A stretch of DNA of 64,000 nucleotides, from positions 155,148 through 219,147 of the forward strand of contig DASZME010000012.1 in NCBI GenBank assembly GCA_035551995.1. The letters are read 5' to 3'. The DNA is from RYN-428 sp035551995 (GTDB lineage Bacteria > Planctomycetota > Phycisphaerae > Tepidisphaerales > Tepidisphaeraceae). Under the pieces are notes generated by a model that ran no database searches, was not told where the DNA came from, and saw only the letters and a list, made by a program, of their open reading frames with translations. Shown piece by piece: positions 24,471 through 33,834 of the stretch (position 1 is its first letter; each line of letters opens with the position of its first letter). The position numbers were made by a program, and so were the translations under genes.

Positions 24471-25568
24471 TCAATCGATTTTCGGCACGTCCACCCACTT
24501 CCGCTGCGTTTCCGAAAGCAGCGCGGCATCCATGATCGCCTGCGCCTTGGCGCCGTCGAGCAGCGATGGGGTGCATTGCCGTTTGTTGCGGATGGCGTCG
24601 ATGAACTCAAAATCCTGGTCGTAGCGAAACGTGGCCAGCGGGTCGCCGGCGCTCGGATCGCGCGGCGAGCCGGGGATGACGAGGAACTCTTTCGGCACTT
24701 TTACCGAATGCAAATCCGGATCGTTCTTTTTGCCGATCAGAAGTTCGAGCGGCTTTTGCGTGGTGTAGGCGAGGGTGCCTTCCGAGCCGTTGACTTCACA
24801 TAAATCAAGGCCGCGATGGCCTTCGCCGCGGCCGGTGGCGAGCTTGGTGCTTTCCAGTACGCCACTCACCGGACGGCCATCGGATTTCTTGTCGAACTGG
24901 ACGATCATGCTCACCCAATCGTCCAGATCGGAGGCGCTATTTCCCTGGCGGACATCGATAAACCTGCGGAAGTCGGCGACGAGGCTGTGAAACTCCCCGA
25001 TCAGGATGCGGCCATAGTCGATGCGATGCGAAAGCATGTCGCCCATCTCTCCCGAACCGGCCAATTTTTTGACTTGCCGCCAACCGAGGTTGCGGTCGTG
25101 CCAATCCTGAAACCGGGCGGCGCGAAAGTGGTAAGGCTGCCCGATGGCGCCGGTCTTCACGAGATGCGTCATGTAACGCATCGCCGGGACGAAGCGGTAG
25201 GTAAAGGCGGTCATATGGCGAACGTTAGCCGCGTCGGCGGCGCGGACCATTCGCAGCGCCTCGTCGAGATTCATCGCGATCGGCTTTTCGACCATCACGT
25301 GTTTTCCCGCGGCGATCGCGTCCAACGCCAGCGGGCCGTGAAAAACATTGGGCGTCGCGATCAGCACGGCGTGGACGTCGTCACGTTTAAGAATCTCGCG
25401 ATGATCGACCGAGCCGACCGAAATGCCGCTGCTCTGCATGGCCTTTTCCAGAACGGCCGGGTTGGCGTCGCACAGGGCCACGACGCGCGTATCCGGGCAT
25501 ATCGCAAAGCCCGGCAAATGGTTGGACAAGGCAATCCCGCCGGTCCCGATGATGGCTACGCCGATCAT
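24471..25568 (-). CDS. Gfo/Idh/MocA family oxidoreductase
   Basis: 365 residues, cytoplasmic (no signal). IGVAIIGTGGIALSNH is the dinucleotide-binding start, MVEKPIAMNLDEAL the EKP motif (about residue 95), and SGEMGDMLSHRIDYGR the region with the catalytic Asp/His. It probably oxidises or reduces a sugar or inositol derivative. It is preceded upstream by a long repeat-rich region and followed by a family A repeat, so it is likely a single transcription unit or the first gene with the SDR behind it. Confidence 0.9.
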   Translation of the reverse strand: MIGVAIIGTGGIALSNHLPGFAICPDTRVVALCDANPAVLEKAMQSSGISVGSVDHREILKRDDVHAVLIATPNVFHGPLALDAIAAGKHVMVEKPIAMNLDEALRMVRAADAANVRHMTAFTYRFVPAMRYMTHLVKTGAIGQPYHFRAARFQDWHDRNLGWRQVKKLAGSGEMGDMLSHRIDYGRILIGEFHSLVADFRRFIDVRQGNSASDLDDWVSMIVQFDKKSDGRPVSGVLESTKLATGRGEGHRGLDLCEVNGSEGTLAYTTQKPLELLIGKKNDPDLHSVKVPKEFLVIPGSPRDPSAGDPLATFRYDQDFEFIDAIRNKRQCTPSLLDGAKAQAIMDAALLSETQRKWVDVPKID

Positions 25569-26006
25569 TTTTCGTGCTCCTTCGTTGGAGGTTTATCGAT
25601 CGAGCGTTACTTTAAGCGCAACGCCACGGAATCCAAAGCGAGGAAGGCGACGGCATACGCACGGTTGCTCCCGGCGGAATGATCTACCATGTGCTTAGCG
25701 CGTTCATCAGGTTGGTGGCGCGCGTTTCGATTGCGACATACGCCCCGCAAGCGGGGCCGCTAAACGAAGAAACGCTGCAGCAAATTGAAAAATGCTCTTA
25801 GAGCGTTTCTCAGTTTGGTAGCGCGTGCGACGTTTTGTTAAAGATCGCGTGGCTGAGCGTTTGGTGGTGACGCCGGTTCTGACATACTCCGAAGAGCCGG
25901 ATTCCGCGGCGCTTCGATCCGGCTCTTCGGAGTACCGCAGAACCGGCGTCGGGTGTTGAAACTGGTTCCCACGCACGTTGGACGCGCCAGCAATTTGAAA
26001 AATGCT
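25569..26006. repeat. Two adjacent family A elements, one enclosing a long palindrome
   Basis: 438 bases without a gene. Element 1 (about 25690-25802) has the CGCCCCGCAAGCGGGGCCGC core and ends in TGAAAAATGCTCTTAG. Element 2 starts there (CTTAGAGCGTTTCTCAG, 25796) and ends TTTGAAAAATGCTCTAGG near 26010. Inside it, 25874-25945 is a large palindrome: CATACTCCGAAGAGCCGGAT mirrored by ATCCGGCTCTTCGGAGTA. 25569-25689 shows nothing recognisable. Confidence 0.75.
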
Positions 26007-26447
26007 CTAGGTCCCTGACATTTCTCTTCCATAAAGCTTGTCATGGCGGTCATAGCGTCGCCGGAGGGCGGCGCCGTCGCCGTATTCGACAAAGCTCATT
26101 TCATGTTCGGTCGGGACATAGCCGCGCGCCTGGAGATGTTTGATGGGACACCAGTAATTCTCGGTCCGCCCGGCGATGACCGACGCATAGTGCAGCCATC
26201 CGTTGACGTATCCGCAATAAGCGCAGAACACCTTCTCATACCAGGACAGATACGGAAGTTTTTCGCGGTCGGCGATGCGAATGTAGTGCGAACGTTTAAC
26301 GTATGGCATCCCATATAACGGAAAGCAGACGCGGTGATAGATTTCGATGCAGATGTCCGCGAAAACCACCGGGACGATCATCCCCCAGATAAACGGGCCG
26401 GCGATCCAATTGCGTAACGTCTGGAAGCGGCGCGGGGGTGTTGTCAT
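26007..26447 (-). CDS. Conserved membrane-associated protein of unknown function
   Basis: 146 residues. One strong hydrophobic segment (IAGPFIWGMIVPVVFADICIE written here in part: FIWGMIVPVVFADI) near residues 15-36 is followed by a very conserved-looking soluble part: HRVCFPLYGMPYVKRSHYIRI, LPYLSWYEKVFCAYCGYVNG, HYASVIAGRTENYWCPIKHL. I recall close relatives in Bacteroidetes and Proteobacteria without function. The YCGY and WCPIKH motifs could bind metal. ATG start. Confidence 0.75.
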   Translation of the reverse strand: MTTPPRRFQTLRNWIAGPFIWGMIVPVVFADICIEIYHRVCFPLYGMPYVKRSHYIRIADREKLPYLSWYEKVFCAYCGYVNGWLHYASVIAGRTENYWCPIKHLQARGYVPTEHEMSFVEYGDGAALRRRYDRHDKLYGREMSGT

Positions 26448-26748
26448 AAAAGAATCTCGAAATCGTCGCTCACAAACCGCGAGTCGATGGTGGGCGATTA
26501 TTCAATTCATTCTATGCCGCTTATCAACGGCGCGCCGAAGTACAGGATTAATCGAGAGATACGGCCGCGCGGCGGAGGCTCTTGCGCGCGTGGAGGACGG
26601 CGTTCGGTCCAGCTTGCATTTCAGCCGTGAGCGCCGGGTAATCACTTTTATTTTCGCGAATTGCAGTCGGCGATTGACCTGTTCGGCCGAAACGCCGAGA
26701 GGGTTAATGGCGAACAGCGACAGGTTCGTCGTACGAAAGGAGCCGCCG
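26448..26748. other. Intergenic region between divergent genes
   Basis: 301 bases separating the minus-strand membrane protein from the plus-strand lipoprotein. It must hold both promoters; I cannot pick out convincing -35/-10 pairs. A reading frame through it joins the lipoprotein frame but has no protein-like features. Confidence 0.4.
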
Positions 26749-27528
26749 ATGCGCGCCAATTTACGTTTTAGAATTTTCTGGCTGGCCGTCGCGATTGTTC
26801 TCGCGGGTTGCACGGGGCGGGAACCTGCCGTCGTGAACACTCCACGCGTGCGCTATCAACCGGCTGACGTTGTACCGACACAAGTTATCGCTCCGACGCC
26901 GGTCTTTGGCCGAACCGCCCAAAACGAGCCGCCGGGCCGTGCGGTCATCGATGATCCTGGATTGGCGGCCGTTGACGTCGCGCCCGATCCGGCACAGCGG
27001 AACTATGTGTCCGATCCGGGGTTTCCGCCGGGGACGTACGCCTATAATGGTTACTATTATTACGGCGGCTATCGTTATCCGCAAGACGCGTTTGTAAGCG
27101 GGTATGTGCAGAACAATCTGAATCAACGGCGATTCGTGAATGTCGGCGAGAACCGCGTACAGGTCGACCAGATCGCGAAGCAGGAACGCGAGGTAACGGC
27201 GGCCAACAATCGCGCCGCGGTCCAAAGCGCCGCGGCGGCCGCCCGGAGCGTCGGGCAAACGCCGGTTCGGCAACAGCAATCGGCGCCGGCGGCAACCCTT
27301 AAACGCCATGAGATAACGGCCACCGTGAACCAGGAAAACCAGCCGCCCGCCCAGCAGTCGGAAAATCGTACGCCCGCCGAGGCACGTCATGTAAACGGCG
27401 AAGCCGGTGAAAGCCGCGGGCCGGCCGAGCGGGAGCCGCACGAAAGCGTCGAGCATGGCGAAAAGACCGCCGGCCGCGAAAAGGGAACGGCCAAATCCGC
27501 CGGCGGCGAAGCCCGACACGAAAAATGA
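26749..27528 (+). CDS. Predicted lipoprotein, Q/A/E-rich
   Basis: 259 residues. MRANLRFRIFWLAVAIVLAGC is a lipoprotein signal with lipobox LAGC, so it is lipid-anchored. Mature part: a proline-rich stretch, then a Tyr/Gly patch (YAYNGYYYYGGYRYP), then a long polar tail rich in Gln, Ala, Glu (QEREVTAANNRAAVQSAAAA) ending in basic/acidic repeats. No enzyme motif. AAGGAG lies 7 bases before ATG 26749, which decides the start over a longer open frame. Probably envelope structural; function unknown. Confidence 0.8.
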   Translation: MRANLRFRIFWLAVAIVLAGCTGREPAVVNTPRVRYQPADVVPTQVIAPTPVFGRTAQNEPPGRAVIDDPGLAAVDVAPDPAQRNYVSDPGFPPGTYAYNGYYYYGGYRYPQDAFVSGYVQNNLNQRRFVNVGENRVQVDQIAKQEREVTAANNRAAVQSAAAAARSVGQTPVRQQQSAPAATLKRHEITATVNQENQPPAQQSENRTPAEARHVNGEAGESRGPAEREPHESVEHGEKTAGREKGTAKSAGGEARHEK

Positions 27529-27587
27529 TCGGCAGCGGCCGGACCGGATCACCTCGCCGTCCCCATCGCCGTTGAGTCGGCGCCAAG

Positions 27588-28027
27588 TCACCGCGCGTCG
27601 CTGTCGACGATCAAAGTCACCGCCCCAGCATTTACAACCTGCACCTGCATATCGGCGCCGAACTCGCCGGTGGCGACGTTCACGCCGACCTCGCGGATCG
27701 CCTGCGCCAGCGCGTCAAATCCCATCCGCGCCGCCTGCGGATCGGCGGCGGCATGAAGTTCGGCCTCCGCCCCTGGCGCGTCGCCGCGGCGACGGTGAAG
27801 TTGCTGACAAGCAGCACCGATCCGCCGGACTGTCGTACGTCCAGGTCAAAATGTTTGTCGCCGTTACCGAAGAAGCGCAGGCCGACAATTTTCCGGGCCA
27901 TCCATGCGATTTGGTCCGGCCCGTCTCCGTTGGTAATCGCCACGAGGGTGAGCAGGCCGGGTCCGATCCGGCCAACGATTCGGCCGTCGACGGCGACGGA
28001 GATTTCGCCGGCATAGGATCGCCTCAT
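27588..28027 (-). pseudogene. dtd: D-aminoacyl-tRNA deacylase (dtd), frameshifted
   Basis: The N-terminal two thirds read in one frame (VDGRIVGRIGPGLL, IVGLRFFG, GGSVLLVSNFTVAA, GRRPNF), then the same frame turns to arginine-rich nonsense while another minus frame continues the family: AADPQAARMGFDALAQAIRE, ATGEFGADMQVQVVNAGAVT, stop TGA at 27588. The switch lies at about 27745-27760, where one missing base in a CCG-rich run would restore the frame. The start also looks damaged: adding one G after ATGAG gives MRAILCR, the usual Dtd start. Dtd removes D-amino acids from tRNA. Decay or an assembly indel are both possible. Confidence 0.75.
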
Positions 28028-28056
28028 TGGTTGCAGCCTATTTCGCTGGAACAGGA

Positions 28057-31000
28057 TCAGGCCGGCCGAGTGGGCGCCACGGCGGCGTCGCCGCTGGCGT
28101 TGGTATCGGCCGGTACGGTCGTCGCGATGACCTGAGCGATTACATACAAGCTCTCTGCGCGCAATGCGGCCGGAACGCTGATCGTGAGAGCGAAACTGGC
28201 GAAGCCGCCGGGCGAAATCCGGATTCGTTTTGTATACGACTTGAGCGACGTATCGCCGTTGTCCAACTGTTGGTCGCCGGACGCGAAAAGGTAGATCGTC
28301 GCGCTCCCGTCGGCGGTTACGTTTCCATCGTTTTCGATGCGCAAGGAAGCGACGGCGCCGCCGCTTGATTTCACGGCGACGCCGCCTGGGTTTACGATAC
28401 TGCTATGCAGCGTTACCGCGGCCGGCGCCAGCGCGATCGGGTTCGCGCTGGCGACGACGTATTGATCCTCGCCCACGCTTTTTTCCGCCGTCACCGACGC
28501 GATCAGGTAGTAGCTTCCGGCCGGAATGCTGTCCAGATACGTGAAGTCGATTTTGAAAGAATGCGTTCCCCCGGCGGGAAGGGTGATCGTTTTATAAGTA
28601 GGACTCGTCAAGAGACTAGCGGCGCTGGTCAGTACCGGACTACTCGACAGAAACAAGGTCAGTTGCAACGGCTTTTTGAAAAGCACGCCCGAAGTATTCG
28701 TAACGGCGACGGTAACGCTTCCCTTGCTTGCGGTGACGGCTCCGGCCGGTATTTTCGACTTCAGCGTCAACATGAATTGCGACAAAACAGCGGCTTGATC
28801 GTTGTCGGTCTCGCCGAAATCCACGCCGGAAACCTGGTTTCCGCCGCTGATGGCAACGGCGGCGAATCCCGCGGCCGGCGCGGTCAGATGCTCTTCATTG
28901 CTGGGCACGGCGACAACGCGGTACGCCCCGCTCGCCAGATCGGTGAAGCGATAATTTCCATTGGCGTCGGTAACCTGCGTCGGCTCGTTCGGCTCCGGAA
29001 CCCCGGTGTTCGCGTTGTCGATAAAGACAACCACGCCGCCCACGCCCGCCTCCCCATCTTCCTGAACGCCGGTCTGTTGATCGTCTTGAAAAACCGTTCC
29101 GGCGATGACACCGGCGCCGAATGCAGGCGTCGCCGGAACCTGGGCGAGGGCCTGAATCTGTTGAGCGGTCAGGGCGATGTTATAGACGCGCAGATCATCG
29201 ACGGCGCCGTCGAAGAATTCGCCGGCGCTTGACGCCGCCCCGCCCACCCACAGATCGCCGGCGCCCGAGCCGTCTTGTGCCGTGCCGCTGACGGAAAGCG
29301 CGCCGTCAACGTAAAGCGACCGTGTTCCCGCCGATCCGTCCTGCACCAGCGTCAGGTAGTGCCAACTCGTATCGGCGACCGGACCTTCGATGACATTCTC
29401 GCCCGCGGCGGCGGCAAACGCCCAATGACCGCTCGGGTCGAGATAGAGGCCGTAGCCAGGGGCGACGTCGGCGCTCTTGGCGACGATGCCGGCCCATTTC
29501 CCGTCCGGCGCGCCCGCTTGCACCCACAGGCCGATCGTGAAGCTATCGGCGGCGGTAAATTGAAGTTGCGGTTCATTCGGAATGTCAACGTCGGCGCCGG
29601 GCGCGGCGGCGCCCGCGAAGCTCAGCGCCGACCACCCGACCCGCCCGGCGATCCAGCCAATGCCCTCGCTGAGCGTGCCGTCGTCATTGTTTCCGCTCGC
29701 GTCCACGGTCATGGCGCCGCCGTCTTCGTTGAACTGCCAGTAACCAACCAATCCGGGAACCGCGGGCGTCGATGCCGCCGCCACATTTGAGGCCGGCGAA
29801 GTTCCCGCGCCATTCTCGGCCTGGATTTCGTACCAGTAGGGCGTGCCGACATCCGTGGTCAGGTCATCGTAGCTTGTGTCGGTGCGAGGGACCGATCCGA
29901 TGGGGATAAACGTCATGCCGTCCGTTGATCGTTCGATCGAAAATGACGTGGCGTTGTTCGAGTTCTCCTGCCAGTTGAGTTGAACGTCGGTCGCGGAGAT
30001 TGCCGTGGCGGAAAGATTCGACGGCGTCGCGGGGACGACGTCGCCGGCCGTCGCGAGCAGCCCGAAGACCGCCACGCTGTCGGCCGTCGCGACAAAGACA
30101 TGCCCGTCGGCGACCGTCGGCGTCGCGAACTTCACGCCCTGTCCGAGTTCATCGCGGGCGCCGGCCTGTTCACTGTCGTAGAGTTGATCGGCGACGTTGG
30201 CGGCGTCAAACGCATAGAGCGTCTCGTGCGTGCTGTATTGCATCTCCCACACGATTCCATTGGCGGCGCCGTCGGAAGAAATGCTGGGCGTGGCGCCGGG
30301 GTATCCGAAAGCGATCGGGGACGTCGCGGACGGCCCGGTGAGCAGCCCGTTCACCATGGGGAAACTTTCAAGGCCCTCGCCGGGCGCGTTGACGTAGACA
30401 TTTCCGTTGAAATAGGCGGGGGTGTCGTAGATGCCGTTTTCGCTGCTCACGCTGATCGTCTGGAGATTGGTATTCGCCGTCGGGCTATAGCCGCCGAGAT
30501 CGTCGGCGTCGACAAGGTAGAGATTTCCGTCCTTGCCGCCGCCGACGGCCTCGTCAGGATCGGGTCCGCTCTGCGTCGGAAGCAGCAGGACGCCGCCGGA
30601 GCCGAAGTCGATGTCGAACTGGTCCAGGTCGGCCTGGTTGAAAGGGGTGAACGAATCGGCGACGGCGAGGCTGCCGTTGTTGTTGGTCACCTCGATCATG
30701 GAGTCGCCGTAGTCGCCGTCGCCGTCGTCGAACGTGCCGTTGCCGACGCTGAGGAACAAGTTGCCCTGGCTGTCGATGGCGGGCGCACCGCCGCTCGCCC
30801 AGATGCCTCCGTCGGCGCCGTTGGCTGTGACGTTCAGCGCCGATTCCAGTTGCAGATCCGACGCGTTGTACGCCGCGATCCACCCGTGGTACGGCCCGCT
30901 GTCTCCATACGACGCCCAGGTGATATAGACGCTTCCGTCGCTCAGCGCCAAAGCCGCCCGCTCGCTTTCGATCAACGGGTTGAAGGAAATTTGCCCGCCC

Positions 31001-31662
31001 TGGCCGCCGGCGCCGGCGCCGGGCAGGGAAAGCTGAATGTTCACCGGCCCGCCGAACTTTTCCGCGCCCGTGGCGATGTCCAGCGCGTGCAATTGCTGGG
31101 AATACGTTACCGCGCCGGTGCTGAAGTTCGTTTGCTGAATATTGCTGACGACATAAAGGGTATTGGTCGTTGCGTCGATGACCGGCGTGCCGGTGATTCC
31201 CACCTCCGGCGTGATGTTTCCCGCCGCCACCGCGGAGGCCGGAATCGACGTCACGCCGGCGGCGGCGTCAACGAAACTGGTATGCCAGAGCGGTTGCGCG
31301 TCGGCGCCGGAATCATCGTCGGAGTCGAAGGCATAGACGCTGTCGTGCTCCGTGGCGACAAAGACCACGTCGTGCACCCCGCCGGCCCCCATCGCCACCC
31401 CGGACATATACAACGGCTGCGCGTAAACGGTTCCATCGACCGGGTATGAAAAGAGCTCGCCAAAATCCGCCGAATTGACGTTCTGCGGCGTGAGGATCGT
31501 TTCCTGGGAATTGACGCCGCTTCGGCTGTTGTCGTTGTGATAAGTCAACACGCTGGCCGAAAGCAATACGCGACTTTCCAACCTTTCGGCCAGAATTTTC
31601 CGTCGCTGAATTTTGACACGATATCCCTGTCGCCGGCAAAGCCGCCGCACACCGCTCAACAT
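28057..31662 (-). CDS. Giant LEPR-XLL protein: beta-propeller, Fn3, LamG, SdrD-B, CARDB
   Basis: 1201 residues. LEPR-XLL motif at 27-34 (RLESRVLLSA). Residues ~40-540 are a PQQ/quinoprotein-like beta-propeller (TYHNDNSRSGVN, VVFVATEHDSVYAFD, GTPVIDATTNTLYVVSN). A fibronectin III domain (~545-630), a LamG/concanavalin-like domain (~640-830, LVGYWQFNEDGG ... DDLRVYNIALTAQQIQAL), an SdrD-B repeat (~850-930) and two CARDB-like domains (~945-1190) follow. ATG 31662 has AAGGA upstream; the open frame to 31689 begins with TTG and is discarded. Exported, likely cell-surface binding; substrate unknown. Confidence 0.85.
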   Translation of the reverse strand: MLSGVRRLCRRQGYRVKIQRRKILAERLESRVLLSASVLTYHNDNSRSGVNSQETILTPQNVNSADFGELFSYPVDGTVYAQPLYMSGVAMGAGGVHDVVFVATEHDSVYAFDSDDDSGADAQPLWHTSFVDAAAGVTSIPASAVAAGNITPEVGITGTPVIDATTNTLYVVSNIQQTNFSTGAVTYSQQLHALDIATGAEKFGGPVNIQLSLPGAGAGGQGGQISFNPLIESERAALALSDGSVYITWASYGDSGPYHGWIAAYNASDLQLESALNVTANGADGGIWASGGAPAIDSQGNLFLSVGNGTFDDGDGDYGDSMIEVTNNNGSLAVADSFTPFNQADLDQFDIDFGSGGVLLLPTQSGPDPDEAVGGGKDGNLYLVDADDLGGYSPTANTNLQTISVSSENGIYDTPAYFNGNVYVNAPGEGLESFPMVNGLLTGPSATSPIAFGYPGATPSISSDGAANGIVWEMQYSTHETLYAFDAANVADQLYDSEQAGARDELGQGVKFATPTVADGHVFVATADSVAVFGLLATAGDVVPATPSNLSATAISATDVQLNWQENSNNATSFSIERSTDGMTFIPIGSVPRTDTSYDDLTTDVGTPYWYEIQAENGAGTSPASNVAAASTPAVPGLVGYWQFNEDGGAMTVDASGNNDDGTLSEGIGWIAGRVGWSALSFAGAAAPGADVDIPNEPQLQFTAADSFTIGLWVQAGAPDGKWAGIVAKSADVAPGYGLYLDPSGHWAFAAAAGENVIEGPVADTSWHYLTLVQDGSAGTRSLYVDGALSVSGTAQDGSGAGDLWVGGAASSAGEFFDGAVDDLRVYNIALTAQQIQALAQVPATPAFGAGVIAGTVFQDDQQTGVQEDGEAGVGGVVVFIDNANTGVPEPNEPTQVTDANGNYRFTDLASGAYRVVAVPSNEEHLTAPAAGFAAVAISGGNQVSGVDFGETDNDQAAVLSQFMLTLKSKIPAGAVTASKGSVTVAVTNTSGVLFKKPLQLTLFLSSSPVLTSAASLLTSPTYKTITLPAGGTHSFKIDFTYLDSIPAGSYYLIASVTAEKSVGEDQYVVASANPIALAPAAVTLHSSIVNPGGVAVKSSGGAVASLRIENDGNVTADGSATIYLFASGDQQLDNGDTSLKSYTKRIRISPGGFASFALTISVPAALRAESLYVIAQVIATTVPADTNASGDAAVAPTRPA

Positions 31663-31858
31663 TACACAGTCCTTCCGATCGAACTCCAACCGCGGCCGAA
31701 CGGCGCGCTTTCAAAACTCTCGTTCCGCTTGAACGATCGGAAATTCCAGGAATACCGAAAAAAATTCGGAGACGATATGATTTGAGTCGGGCGTTTGGAA
31801 GAATTGCGCGATTCCCTACGACTGTTTCAGTCTTCGCGCCGCGGCGCCAGTGGCGATA

Positions 31859-33115
31859 TTATCCGGCGCCCACCACAATGACTTTGCTTTGCACGCGATT
31901 TCGTCCCGTTCGCTGGTTGGGCCGCGGCAGCGGCTGGGCGTAGCCGTTGCCGTCGATCGTCCGCACGCGCATTTCGTACCGGCCCGGCTTCAGGTCCACG
32001 AGCCACGCCCGCCAATGAGCGACGCTATATCGCATCGGCCATTCCCTGGGGCGCCCGGCGGCGGCAAATCCCCAGACATCCTTAGGCGATATTCCCGCCG
32101 GCAATCCGCCGCCCCAGTCGGCCGGCGGAGGCTCGATCGCCGCCGGTTTCCATTCCGCGCCGGCCCAGACGGGATCAGTGTCGGCCAAATCTTTCTTGTC
32201 GCCGGGATCGGGACGAATCCAATATTCGATGCGATCCAGTCCGGGCCATCCGGTCATTGCCGTGCCGCGAATTTCGATGGGCGCGTTGGCCGCGAAAGTC
32301 GAGGGGCGCGTGTCGTCGAAATACGCCGCCGTTTTGAGGTACGACTCGGGATCGTTCTTGGCCAGCGCATAGGTGTCGTTGGCTTGATAGTTGTTCGTCA
32401 GCACCACTTTTTGCAGCCACTTGACCGATTTGAACCCATGCGCCCACGGTACCACCATCCGCACCGGCCCCCCGCGCACCGGCGGAATCGGCTCGCCGTT
32501 GAGACGATAGGCGACAAACGGCGGCAACGCGCCCGGCGGCGTATCGAGCACCTGGCTCAGCGCCAACGATGAACGAAACATCTGCTTGGGATCGTCGTTA
32601 TGGAACCCCCAGTAGAAGACGCGCCGAACTTCATTCAAAACGCCGCACGCGCCAAGCACGTCTCGCAGCGGCACGCCTTCCCACAATCCCTGCCCAAGCG
32701 GCAGAGCGATGTTGTTGCATTGCATCGCCTTGAGAAACCGCACCCCATGCCGCTCGCCGAGCTTGAGCAGCGCCGCCAAATTAAGGGCGGTGTTGTCCGA
32801 AAGCTGCATTGGTTTTTCGATGGTCGCGCCTTCCTCGGCGACGACCTCCAGCCGCCAGGTTTCCGGAGTAAGGCGGGCGTTGATCAGCCCTTGGGCGTTG
32901 AGCGTGTGCGGGATCGGATGTCCGCGGCTGACATCCTCAAAATCCTTTGCCCGCGTCAGAAGCGGGCGGCATTTCGCGGGATCCATTCCCGCCGCCGCAG
33001 GCGCCGCAGCCGTCGCCTCGTTCCCCGCGCCGGCGTCCGCCTTCCCAGCGGCCGACGCGATGGCGGCGGTGACTCCAACATAGATTGCCTCGCGACGACT
33101 GATGGACGCTTTCAT
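31859..33115 (-). CDS. Sulfite-oxidase-family molybdopterin enzyme, exported
   Basis: 418 residues, molybdopterin-dependent oxidoreductase of the sulfite oxidase family (COG2041). MKASISRREAIYVGVTAA is a Tat-type signal. The molybdenum-ligand Cys is in MQCNNIALP (about residue 150). GGPVRMVVPWAHGFKSVKWLQKV is the family signature, and the C-terminal Mo-co dimerisation-like domain ends MRVRTIDGNGYAQPLPRPNQ. The Cys context differs from true sulfite oxidase (ECAGN), so another substrate is possible. GGAG lies 8 bases before ATG 33115. No cytochrome partner is adjacent. Confidence 0.87.
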   Translation of the reverse strand: MKASISRREAIYVGVTAAIASAAGKADAGAGNEATAAAPAAAGMDPAKCRPLLTRAKDFEDVSRGHPIPHTLNAQGLINARLTPETWRLEVVAEEGATIEKPMQLSDNTALNLAALLKLGERHGVRFLKAMQCNNIALPLGQGLWEGVPLRDVLGACGVLNEVRRVFYWGFHNDDPKQMFRSSLALSQVLDTPPGALPPFVAYRLNGEPIPPVRGGPVRMVVPWAHGFKSVKWLQKVVLTNNYQANDTYALAKNDPESYLKTAAYFDDTRPSTFAANAPIEIRGTAMTGWPGLDRIEYWIRPDPGDKKDLADTDPVWAGAEWKPAAIEPPPADWGGGLPAGISPKDVWGFAAAGRPREWPMRYSVAHWRAWLVDLKPGRYEMRVRTIDGNGYAQPLPRPNQRTGRNRVQSKVIVVGAG

Positions 33116-33480
33116 TGAAGGTTCTCCACAATGCGCCGCGCTCCCGGAGCGACTGGCCGCTGCGCGTTGACAAAGAATCGCTCCGGAAACAGCCACGCCC
33201 CTGTCGCCGAGGCATTCACCACCATATATGCGGGCATAGATTACTCCTGCCCGCGCATCTCGCGGACAATCTCCGTCGAAGACATGCCCTGTATCTACAT
33301 TCCCCGGCGCTCCGCGACGCGATCCGCCATTCCGGTCTGTTCGGGGCGATAGCAAATTCCTCGGAATATCATCTTGCCGTCTTCTAGCAACAATCTTTTA
33401 AGATAGGATTCTCCTGTTCGCACCAACCCATGACTGGCTGCCTCGGCGTGCCGCAAAGCGCTACTGTTTTCCGCTCCCCT
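33116..33480. other. Intergenic region without recognisable features
   Basis: 365 bases between the sulfite-oxidase-like gene and the broken toxin gene. Contains no convincing frame, repeat or terminator; the promoter of the sulfite-oxidase-like gene should lie within it. Confidence 0.4.
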
Positions 33481-33834
33481 TTAACCCACTCCCGGTAGCG
33501 ATTGGAGAATTCTAAACAGAGTTGCCGCTGGCACTTTTCCGATCACGCCATCGACGTCCTTAGCCTCAAACGCCACCAGCCAATTCTTTACGGCTGCACT
33601 TCGACGCCGCAATCCGCTTCCGGCGCGGCCGGTCGGATCCCACGGAAGTTCGACATGGCCCGGCGGAGCCGGTTGGCGAAATGTCGTCGTGACGGCCACG
33701 CCAGTGAGGCCTCCCCCTTATGCGATATCTTCGTCACTCGTAATAATCACAAGAGGCCGTCGTTTGCGGTGGCCGCGTGGGTCGAGCGCGAGAGCCCAGA
33801 CGGTCATTCCCTGTTGAAGCCGTTGCTCGGCCAC
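33481..33834 (-). pseudogene. MazF/PemK-like toxin with in-frame stop
   Basis: One minus frame from GTG 33832-33834 to the stop at 33481 reads MTVWALALDPRGHRKRRPL, VIITSDEDIA, then TAA (33718-33720), then GGGLTGVAVTTTFRQPAPP, GHVELPWDPTG, SGLRRRSAAVKNWLVAFEAK, IGKVPAATLFRIL. Both sides of the stop are MazF/PemK-like (RRPLVIIT, vavTTT, SGL..S..., IGK) and in the same frame, so a single nonsense change has split an mRNA-interferase-type toxin. It overlaps the antitoxin gene end (TGAGTG). Read-through is unlikely but untested. Confidence 0.75.

Noticed and set aside
29980..31449. Open plus-strand frame of 489 codons
   Set aside because: Antisense to the propeller part of the 1201-aa LEPR protein; no start signal or domain.
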